A stretch of 13,258 nucleotides of DNA from an uncultured Gammaproteobacteria bacterium (GTDB taxonomy: Bacteria; Pseudomonadota; Gammaproteobacteria; SZUA-140), in the NCBI GenBank assembly GCA_945787585.1, contig CALZIG010000103.1:1-13258 (forward strand). Reading direction: 5' to 3'. Numbering within the stretch: position 1 is the stretch's first letter; every line of letters begins with the position of its first letter. The notes below the pieces were generated by a model. That model ran no database searches. It was not told the DNA's origin and saw only the letters and a list, made by a program, of their open reading frames with translations. Shown here piece after piece: positions 8,070 to 13,258 of the stretch. A program made the translations under genes and the position numbers.

Positions 8070-8074
8070 CCTTT
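8070..8074 (-). promoter_or_regulatory. Ribosome binding site of the gamma-glutamyl ligase
   Basis: AAAGG on the minus strand lies seven bases before the ATG at 8062. It fixes the start of the ligase gene and gives the operon its only clear ribosome site; the downstream genes appear to depend on coupling. Confidence 0.6.
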
Positions 8075-8091
8075 CGCTGTTGTGGTGTATG

Positions 8092-8106
8092 CTTGCCTGA
8101 CGCAAG
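8092..8106. promoter_or_regulatory. Inverted repeat CTTGC-N5-GCAAG, candidate operator
   Basis: This perfect 5-bp inverted repeat with a 5-base spacer sits in the divergent gap between the ligase and the amidotransferase genes. It begins about 11 bases downstream of the minus-strand TATAAT, over the expected transcription start of the ligase operon. That position would suit a repressor. It is short, so chance is possible, and no regulator gene lies in the window. Confidence 0.35.
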
Positions 8107-8116
8107 TTAACTGTTC

Positions 8117-8122
8117 ATTATA
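8117..8122 (-). promoter_or_regulatory. Perfect -10 box (TATAAT) of the gamma-glutamyl ligase operon
   Basis: The minus strand reads CCTATAATGAACAG, a perfect TATAAT about 55 bases before the ATG at 8062. No good -35 box is visible 16-18 bases upstream (best candidates ATACTT or TACTTT), so an activator may be needed. The extended string TATAATGAACA (8112-8122) matches the end of the PuuR operator of E. coli as I recall it. Confidence 0.5.
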
Positions 8123-8226
8123 GGTATGAGATCGTTATAAAGTATCGAATAAATGCGTGGAACACAAATACTCTATGATATGTACGCAGTGACAGGTGGG
8201 ATGATGAGGTTGAAGGGTGTGAATGG

Positions 8227-8952
8227 ATGAAGATCGGAATTCTGCAGTGTGATTCAGTGAGGGCGCAGTTTCAGCGCCAGCATGGCGATTACCCTGCGAT
8301 GATCAAAGCGCTGTTCAGTCAGGTATCGCCAACGGTCACGTTTAAAACCTATGACGTTACCGATGGGTGCTATCCCAGTGACATTGATGAGTGCGATGCA
8401 TATATCACAACTGGGAGTAAGGCGAGCGTCTATGATGCTGCGGCGTGGATTGCACCGTTGCAGGCGTTCATTATTCGCTTACGGAGCGAAGAAAAAAAGT
8501 TGCTTGCGATCTGTTTTGGCCACCAGCTGGTGGCGCAGGCCTTTGGTGGCAAAGTAAAGAAGTCGAACAAGGGCTGGGGTGTGGGTGTCCATCCGATGCA
8601 GGTAACGCTAATGAAACCGTGGATGGAGCCACCGCTGGCGACATGCAACGTACTGGTGAGTCATCAGGACCAGGTCGAAAAATTACCCGTGGGCGCAACG
8701 TTAATCGCCGCGAGCGATTTTTGTCCTTATGCGATGTTTCAGTTGGATGACACCATTCTTGCAATCCAGGGACACCCAGAGTTTACCAGACCTTATGCTC
8801 TCGATTTGATGGGCTTCCGTCGTGAGTTATTGGGTGAGCCGCTTTATCAAACCGGCATCGAGTCTTTACAGAATATCACCGATGAGCAGACGATCGCGCG
8901 CTGGATGCTCGCGTTTATTGACCCGGCTCAGTCAGCTATTGTGGCAAGTTGA
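8227..8952 (+). CDS. Class I glutamine amidotransferase-family protein, candidate gamma-glutamyl hydrolase
   Basis: This 241-residue stand-alone amidotransferase domain carries the full catalytic triad: C96 in LLAICFGHQLVAQAFGG, and H183 and E185 in IQGHPEF. No synthetase domain is fused to it, and it resembles the GMP-synthase-like stand-alone group. It starts at ATG 8227 with AAGGG nine bases upstream. It is divergent from the gamma-glutamyl ligase operon, sharing a 164-base gap. By analogy with PuuD in the Puu pathway, though from a different amidotransferase branch, it may hydrolyse the gamma-glutamyl amide at the end of the pathway, returning glutamate. It could instead deliver glutamine-derived ammonia or help the ligase, as proposed for amidotransferases of aniline pathways. 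The domain call is sure; the hydrolase role is inferred from context. Confidence 0.88.
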   Translation: MKIGILQCDSVRAQFQRQHGDYPAMIKALFSQVSPTVTFKTYDVTDGCYPSDIDECDAYITTGSKASVYDAAAWIAPLQAFIIRLRSEEKKLLAICFGHQLVAQAFGGKVKKSNKGWGVGVHPMQVTLMKPWMEPPLATCNVLVSHQDQVEKLPVGATLIAASDFCPYAMFQLDDTILAIQGHPEFTRPYALDLMGFRRELLGEPLYQTGIESLQNITDEQTIARWMLAFIDPAQSAIVAS

Positions 8953-9900
8953 ATGGCACTCGTTAAAAAGCGTTATTCGATCCTGCTAGTCCTGGCATTG
9001 AGCCTTTTTTCACTGCTGGCCTTTGTGCCTTTTGGCAGCAGTGCCAATCCTGTCGCAATTAGAATGACGATGGATGCCGGACACGCCTTTGCATTTATTC
9101 TGTTGAGTGGTCTGCTCTATCTTGCGGTTGAGCCTCGCGGCAGGTGGAAGGCGGTGATGATTACCACCATCATATCGATGCTGTTAATTGCCGTGGTGGA
9201 GTGGGTGCAGCCTTATGTCGGCAGAACGGCATCACTCGCGGATATGCAAATTGGGCTGTTAGGGGCCCTGATCGCTATTAGCGGCATGATTGTGTGGCGT
9301 AACCTGCGCCATTGGCAGCTGAGGGTGGCGCATGGCGTACTGACTGTGATGGTCTTAAGTTGGGTGGTGCTCCCCGTATGGAATGAATGGCGCGCGTTGT
9401 GGTTGCGTGAACAGCAGTTTCCAGTATTGGGCGATTTTGAACATACACTTGAGCAACAGCTGTGGAAGGCGACAGGTGTTGCGCTAGGGCAGCGTACCCA
9501 GATCACGTTTTCAGATCAACATGTGGTGTCTGGTGCTCATTCGCTTAAGGTTGAAACAGTTAATGGTAGTTGGAGCGGGGTGCGCTACGCTGCGGGTGAT
9601 CAGAACTGGCAAGGTTATCGAGCCTTATCAATCTCGCTTTATAACCCGGGTGAAGAATTCAATATGAATATTCGTATTGATGACGGCGTTATTCATGCCG
9701 CTCAATATAGTGAGCGATACAACGGCAGATTTCAGATTCGAAGCGGTCAGAACACGCTGTTGATCCCGCTAGAAAAAATTGCAGAAGGCCCACGGAATCG
9801 CTCGCTGGAGCTTGGCCGGATCAGGAAGATGACACTATTTCTCAATAAGAATGAACAGCCCCAGTTATTTTATCTGGATAACATTCATCTTGTGCCGTAA
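8953..9900 (+). CDS. VanZ-like membrane protein with C-terminal extracytoplasmic beta-sandwich-like domain
   Basis: The N-terminal 145 residues form a VanZ-like membrane domain with helices at about 8-26, 43-59, 67-84, 98-115 and 125-143. The VanZ hallmark residues are present: D41 and H44 (MDAGHAFAF), E83 and Q86 (VVEWVQP), then GRTASLAD (90-97). Residues 152-315 are hydrophilic and rich in alternating patterns (HSLKVETVNGSWSGVRY, then YRALSISLYNP, then LFYLDNIHLVP). This looks like a carbohydrate-binding or galactose-binding-like jelly roll of the CBM11/CIA30 kind, probably periplasmic. The ATG directly follows the TGA of the amidotransferase gene (TGAATG), so the two are cotranscribed and probably coupled. 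VanZ proteins are linked to glycopeptide resistance and envelope functions, but nothing here shows resistance. Its link to amine catabolism is unclear. Confidence 0.8.
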   Translation: MALVKKRYSILLVLALSLFSLLAFVPFGSSANPVAIRMTMDAGHAFAFILLSGLLYLAVEPRGRWKAVMITTIISMLLIAVVEWVQPYVGRTASLADMQIGLLGALIAISGMIVWRNLRHWQLRVAHGVLTVMVLSWVVLPVWNEWRALWLREQQFPVLGDFEHTLEQQLWKATGVALGQRTQITFSDQHVVSGAHSLKVETVNGSWSGVRYAAGDQNWQGYRALSISLYNPGEEFNMNIRIDDGVIHAAQYSERYNGRFQIRSGQNTLLIPLEKIAEGPRNRSLELGRIRKMTLFLNKNEQPQLFYLDNIHLVP

Positions 9901-9907
9901 GTCGGAT

Positions 9908-10066
9908 TTATAATAATCCAAAGTGGCCGCCGATCAATAGTACAGTGACGACTGTTGCAGCAGCGAAGAGTGCTGTGGAGAGCAGGCTGTTCTCCTTGCG
10001 CATCTTCCATCCAAAATAAAAGAGTGCGGCAGCAATCAGGTATAAAATAGCGTAACCACGGTTCAT
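9908..10066 (-). CDS. Small two-helix membrane protein of 52 residues
   Basis: An ATG at 10066 opens a frame of 52 codons ending in TAA at 9908. The product has two hydrophobic segments, at residues 5-20 (YAILYLIAAALFYFGW) and about 31-47 (TALFAAATVVTVLLIGG), separated by a short basic loop, KMRKENSLLS. That is a classic small inner-membrane hairpin with the loop in the cytoplasm. A perfect TATAAT lies about 30 bases upstream. A weak CGGATACC precedes the start. It converges with the VanZ-like gene, leaving seven bases between stop codons, and lies downstream of the histidine kinase on the same strand. I do not recognise the family. Coding potential rests on the membrane-protein pattern and the tidy fit into the gap. 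Confidence 0.65.
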   Translation of the reverse strand: MNRGYAILYLIAAALFYFGWKMRKENSLLSTALFAAATVVTVLLIGGHFGLL

Positions 10067-10094
10067 GATGGTATCCGATTGTTGTTTGGCTGTA

Positions 10095-10100
10095 ATTATA
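10095..10100 (-). promoter_or_regulatory. Perfect -10 box (TATAAT) ahead of the small membrane protein
   Basis: The minus strand reads GCTATAATTACAG, with the start codon about 30 bases downstream. No good -35 match lies at the right distance. It suggests that the small gene has its own promoter rather than depending on the kinase operon. Confidence 0.45.
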
Positions 10101-10161
10101 GCGCGACTTGGCGTTCAGTGGTGAAACTAATGTTGGCCACTCAATGCGTGCGCGTGGTGAT

Positions 10162-10174
10162 TTCCTGTCAGGAA
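10162..10174. repeat. Perfect palindrome TTCCTGTCAGGAA
   Basis: Six-base arms TTCCTG and CAGGAA flank a single central base, about 27 bases past the histidine kinase stop codon. It could be a protein-binding site or the start of a 3'-end structure. No T-run follows on either strand, so it is not called a terminator. Confidence 0.35.
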
Positions 10175-10200
10175 CGGGATACCATGTGATAACGCTTGTT

Positions 10201-11502
10201 CTATTGTATGGGTTGTTCTGGGGGATTGTGCGGTAACCAGACTTGAAACTTTGTGCCTTTGCCTGGCTCGCTTTTTACAGTGATCTTTCCATCGTGTTTG
10301 TGAATAATATTGTATGAGAGTGATAGACCCAGACCGGTGCCTGAGCCGACGGGTTTGGTGGTAAAGAAAGGCTCGAAGATGCGCGGGAGCTTATCCTCTG
10401 GGATGCCACTGCCAGTGTCTTCAATCGCGATGGATATGCCCTCACCTTCAATGTTGGTGGTAATGGTGATGGTGCCATGGGATTCAATGGCATGCGCCGC
10501 ATTTACAAGAAGATTCATGAAGACTTGATTGATTTGTGACGAAAGACATTTAATTTCAGGGATGTCGCCGTAATGTTTGACAACTTCGGCTTTGTATTTA
10601 ATTTCGTTGCTTACCACATTTAGCGTGCTGTCGAGTCCTTTATGTAAATCAGAAAACTGCCAATCACTTTCATCCACATGTGAAAAATCTTTGAGATCCT
10701 GTAAGATTTTTTTGACTCGATCCAGCCCTTCTTTGGACTCTTTGATAAGATTTACGAGGTCTTCTTTAAGATAATCAAGATCAATGGTCTCTTTAGTCAG
10801 CATCATGGCTTTGGTGAGTTCACTTGATTCGTCCAGTGCAGGTTCGCACGCTTCATAGGCGGCTAACATCTGCATCAGTTCATCTAAGTACGATTCAAGG
10901 GTCGAGATGTTTGAATTCACATAGCCGACTGGGTTGTTAATTTCATGGGCGACACCCGCAGCCAACTGTCCAACCGCTGCCATTTTTTCAGATTGCAATA
11001 ATTGATTTTGTGCCTCTTCAAGTTTTTGATTTATTGTCGCAAGTTTATTGCGTTGTTTAATCAATGAACTTGAGGCGCGTAACAGTTTATTCTGATAAGT
11101 CGCTGTATTGGTAGAGTCGAACACGGAAAGGCAGATGTGTGTGACGGTGCCTGCTTCATCGATCAACGGCGAAAAGGTACAGTCCTGTTGCATCCATTCT
11201 TCAGCGCCAATCACGGAATGAGTATTGGCGAACTTGAAAAGATAGGGACGGTATTCCCATGATGTAAAGGCGAGGTTTTTTAATAGAAAGACACTATCAA
11301 TCTTTTTTTCGATACCGCTACCTTTTAAATCAGGAAATAGCTCAAACAGATTTTTCCCTTCGATATCACCCTCAGCAATCCCGCTATGAATCTGCATGAA
11401 GCGATTCCAGAAGATAATATTACGATCGCTGTCGATGATTACCATGCCAGCGTTTATCTGACTGACCGCCATATTGATCAGGCGTGAGATTTTTTCGTCC
11501 AT
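10201..11502 (-). CDS. Soluble PAS-domain sensor histidine kinase
   Basis: This 433-residue kinase has no membrane helix or signal peptide and should act in the cytoplasm. A PAS domain covers about residues 8-130 (VIIDSDRNIIFWNRFMQIHSG). A coiled-coil stretch (135-172) leads to the phospho-acceptor H186 in AAGVAHEINNPVGYVNSN. The catalytic domain has N334 in FMNLLVNAAHAIE, D362 in IEDTGSGIPEDKLP, FEPFF at 376-380 and GSGTGLGLS at 386-394, all intact. It starts six bases after the stop codon of the CheC-like gene and is the last of three genes in the operon. Its likely partner is the stand-alone receiver encoded first in the operon, with the CheC-like protein as phosphatase. The ligand of the PAS domain is unknown; no haem or flavin residues can be assigned by eye. 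Confidence 0.92.
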   Translation of the reverse strand: MDEKISRLINMAVSQINAGMVIIDSDRNIIFWNRFMQIHSGIAEGDIEGKNLFELFPDLKGSGIEKKIDSVFLLKNLAFTSWEYRPYLFKFANTHSVIGAEEWMQQDCTFSPLIDEAGTVTHICLSVFDSTNTATYQNKLLRASSSLIKQRNKLATINQKLEEAQNQLLQSEKMAAVGQLAAGVAHEINNPVGYVNSNISTLESYLDELMQMLAAYEACEPALDESSELTKAMMLTKETIDLDYLKEDLVNLIKESKEGLDRVKKILQDLKDFSHVDESDWQFSDLHKGLDSTLNVVSNEIKYKAEVVKHYGDIPEIKCLSSQINQVFMNLLVNAAHAIESHGTITITTNIEGEGISIAIEDTGSGIPEDKLPRIFEPFFTTKPVGSGTGLGLSLSYNIIHKHDGKITVKSEPGKGTKFQVWLPHNPPEQPIQ

Positions 11503-11508
11503 GATGTT

Positions 11509-12129
11509 TTATATCTCTTCGAGCATTTGATCCAGTTTATCTATTAAAGGCGGAAAGCTATCTTCAGACAGAAAGAGCAATACGTTACTTTTGAAATCAT
11601 ATTGTTCCAGGGTCAGACGGATTTCCATGATCATGGCATAGCGCCACTGAATGGATTCTGGATTGAAAAACTCATTCACAGTGGTGTTTTGTGAAATAAT
11701 CGTAGGCGCGGTGTAACTGAGTGCGATTTCCAGTTGCGAAGTGACACCATTCAGGCAGGCACCTATGAGGATGCTACATACATCCAGTAACATTTCGCGC
11801 TCGTTGTTAGACGTGACTTCACCTTCGTATCCCATTAAATTCGCAAGCTCGCTAACACCGTTATTGTTAAATATAGCAATGCCTTCGCCGCGCAGTTGGC
11901 CAGAGAAGGGTTGGCGCAGGATGGTTATTTTTTCCGCGTAGGCTGCGTTTTTAGAAAGCTCCTGATTGAGTTCTGTTACATCACACAGATGGAATTTGGG
12001 GATTGAAAGTTCGACAAATGTACTGAATAGCTTCGCAAGGGAATCGCCCGCCTGGCCCATCGCGATATTGACGACCTCCTGCAAGGCATCACGTCGATCC
12101 TCATTAAATTGCTCTTTGATCTGCATCAT
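11509..12129 (-). CDS. CheC-type receiver phosphatase (CheC/CheX/FliY family)
   Basis: This 206-residue protein carries the exact active-site signature of the CheC family, D/S-x3-E-x2-N-x22-P, at D14-E18-N21-P44 (DALQEVVNIAMGQAGDSLAKL). A second copy at E112-D116-S119-P142 keeps the spacing but has lost the catalytic Glu (Asp) and Asn (Ser), so only one active site is likely to work. Proteins of this family dephosphorylate CheY-type receivers. Its first ATG overlaps the TGA of the receiver gene by four bases (ATGA), and the kinase follows six bases downstream. The codon after the first ATG is a second ATG, so the true start may be one residue later. No chemoreceptor, CheA or CheW gene is present, so a role outside flagellar chemotaxis is plausible. 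The likely substrate is the neighbouring receiver. Confidence 0.88.
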   Translation of the reverse strand: MMQIKEQFNEDRRDALQEVVNIAMGQAGDSLAKLFSTFVELSIPKFHLCDVTELNQELSKNAAYAEKITILRQPFSGQLRGEGIAIFNNNGVSELANLMGYEGEVTSNNEREMLLDVCSILIGACLNGVTSQLEIALSYTAPTIISQNTTVNEFFNPESIQWRYAMIMEIRLTLEQYDFKSNVLLFLSEDSFPPLIDKLDQMLEEI

Positions 12130-12491
12130 AATAGATGCAACTCCTGGACGACTTTTCTTACATCTTCAGGACTCATCGGCTTCTGAATAAAGGCACGCGC
12201 ACCGAGGCTAATGGCGCGTTCATAGGCCTGTGTCTGAATATCGGCGCTGATCACAATGACCGGGACTTGACTACCCTGTTCTTGCAGGGCCGCCAGCACC
12301 CCGAAGCCGTCGAGTTCAGGCATCGTTAAATCCAGAAAAACGATATCCGGTGATTTTTCCTTGAAAAGTTCGAGCGCCTCCAGGCCATTGGTGGCCTGGT
12401 GGATGGGGGCATCCCATTCGGTTGGTAAGGCCCTGATGACAAGTTTCCGTGACATCTTTGAGTCATCAACAACAAGTATAGAATTGATCAT
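12126..12491 (-). CDS. Stand-alone CheY-like response regulator receiver
   Basis: This 121-residue protein is a receiver domain and nothing more. The acidic pocket D9-D10, phospho-acceptor D54 (FLDLTMPELDG), S82 (VISAD) and K104 (IQKPMSP) are all present, so it should be phosphorylatable. With no output domain it must act by binding another protein, or serve as a phosphate sink or relay. It is the first gene of the operon, translationally coupled to the CheC-type phosphatase and followed by the kinase. That gives kinase, receiver and phosphatase in one transcript. The aromatic residue usual in CheY switch regions is A100-F101 here, so flagellar-motor binding cannot be judged. The ATG at 12491 has only a weak GAG ribosome site. 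Confidence 0.93.
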   Translation of the reverse strand: MINSILVVDDSKMSRKLVIRALPTEWDAPIHQATNGLEALELFKEKSPDIVFLDLTMPELDGFGVLAALQEQGSQVPVIVISADIQTQAYERAISLGARAFIQKPMSPEDVRKVVQELHLL

Positions 12492-12757
12492 TTTTTACCG
12501 CTCTTACGCTGTTAATTTAACTGTAAAATTCTTTAGTTAGACAGGAATTAATCATGTACGAGCATAATATTGCGATTAGCAAACGCTTCCCTGGCTAGCT
12601 TTTTAAGGCAGTGAACCACACATTTATATCTGTGAGGCGTGCATAAATCTATCGGCAGCTGTTACTACAACTTCAATAGATGTGTGAAAGCTGCTGAACA
12701 GAGGTCGGCAAGGGAGTAAAGGAGCATCCTGATTAGGAGCGGGGCGCCTTTATGACG

Positions 12758-13258
12758 CTATTTTGCCAGTGAGGGCGCCGAGAGGGTGTCTTCGCTGGGC
12801 TGGGCACTTGCCTGAGCCGCCTTTTTCTTGGCGCGTTGATCGATCACATTTTTCAGTGCGATTAATAGCCCCAGCCCGATAAAGGCGCCGGGGGGCAGGA
12901 TGGCGAGCAGAAAGCCATTATAGTCATCGATCAGGGTGATCGTCATCCACTCGGCCGACTCGCCAAACATGAGGTGGGCTTGCGCAAACAACGTGCCCAT
13001 CCCGAGTGCTTCACGTATGGCACCCAGCAAGACCAGGATGGCGGTAAAACCAACCCCCATCATCAGGCCGTCGATAAAAGAGGGGATGACGGCATTTTTT
13101 GAGGCAAATGCCTCCGCCCGACCGAGGATGGCACAGTTGGTGACGATCAACGGAATAAAGATGCCGAGGATCTTATACAGATCATAAAAGTAGGCATTCA
13201 TCGCCAGTTCAATGGCCGTCACAATGGAGGCGATGATCAGCACGAAGACGGGAATGCG
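12758..13258 (-). CDS. rsxE: Electron transport complex subunit RsxE/RnfE (5' end cut by the window)
   Basis: The visible 166 residues are the C-terminal part of RsxE/RnfE, a membrane subunit of the Rnf/Rsx complex that couples ferredoxin and NADH electron transfer to ion movement across the inner membrane. The family segment [20 protein letters not shown] is visible, its cysteine probably one of those binding the intramembrane iron-sulfur centre shared with RsxA. Further membrane helices follow (about 63-80 and 123-140 of the visible part), and the tail is rich in Lys, Ala and Ser. The frame is open to the right edge; internal GTG codons are not real starts. The family is usually a little over 200 residues. 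No nth gene follows on this strand within the window. Confidence 0.95.
   Translation of the reverse strand, partial: RIPVFVLIIASIVTAIELAMNAYFYDLYKILGIFIPLIVTNCAILGRAEAFASKNAVIPSFIDGLMMGVGFTAILVLLGAIREALGMGTLFAQAHLMFGESAEWMTITLIDDYNGFLLAILPPGAFIGLGLLIALKNVIDQRAKKKAAQASAQPSEDTLSAPSLAK

Noticed and set aside
8083..8097. Possible sigma-54 promoter (TGG...TGC) upstream of the amidotransferase
   Set aside because: The spacing between GG and GC is nine bases instead of the required ten.
9902..9919. Inverted repeat GGATT-N6-AATCC at the convergent stops of the VanZ-like and small membrane genes
   Set aside because: The arms are five bases and AT-rich, and the right arm is inside codons of the small gene; too weak to call a terminator.
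12492..12757. Terminator or small RNA in the gap between the receiver gene and rsxE
   Set aside because: Only short, widely spaced complementary arms (GCAGCT/AGCTGC) and GGCGCC self-pairing were found; no stable stem with a T-run.

Overview
The window looks like a chromosomal stretch from a gammaproteobacterium of roughly 50% GC. The main reasons are a Rnf electron-transport subunit, a YbaA/DUF1428 protein, a PilZ protein, a DUF924 protein and a CheC-type signalling operon. I cannot name the genus from sequence alone. I see no rRNA, tRNA, CRISPR array, transposase, integrase or attachment site, and no gene-free gap exceeds 300 bases.

Left part (1-4125). Two plus-strand genes come first: a DUF1428/YbaA-like protein and a small four-helix membrane protein. 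They converge on a run of minus-strand genes, with a strong imperfect hairpin in the convergent gap (1374-1408). The first minus-strand genes met are a secreted DUF3943 protein with a beta-barrel-like C-terminus and a protein with a C-terminal PilZ (c-di-GMP receptor-like) domain.

Centre (3580-9900). This is the most interesting part. A tightly packed minus-strand operon runs glutamine-synthetase-like gamma-glutamyl ligase, then aldehyde dehydrogenase, then iron-type alcohol dehydrogenase, then DUF924. Two of its three junctions are TAATG overlaps. A class I glutamine amidotransferase is transcribed divergently from it, and its stop codon abuts the start of a VanZ-like membrane protein with a fused extracytoplasmic beta-sandwich-like domain. 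Together these genes read as a gamma-glutamylation catabolic pathway: glutamate is attached to an amine, an alcohol is oxidised to an aldehyde and then an acid, and glutamate is released. The presence of an iron alcohol dehydrogenase, and the absence of an amine oxidase or aminotransferase, points to an amino alcohol rather than a polyamine as substrate. That substrate call is inference. The shared intergenic region holds a perfect TATAAT on the ligase side and an inverted repeat that could be an operator.

Right part (9908-13258). A 52-residue two-helix membrane protein, too short for most gene finders, has its own TATAAT. Next comes a three-gene minus-strand signalling operon: a stand-alone receiver, a CheC-type phosphatase and a soluble PAS histidine kinase. 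The window ends inside rsxE/rnfE, the membrane subunit of the Rnf/Rsx ion-pumping electron-transport complex, which is cut by the right edge.
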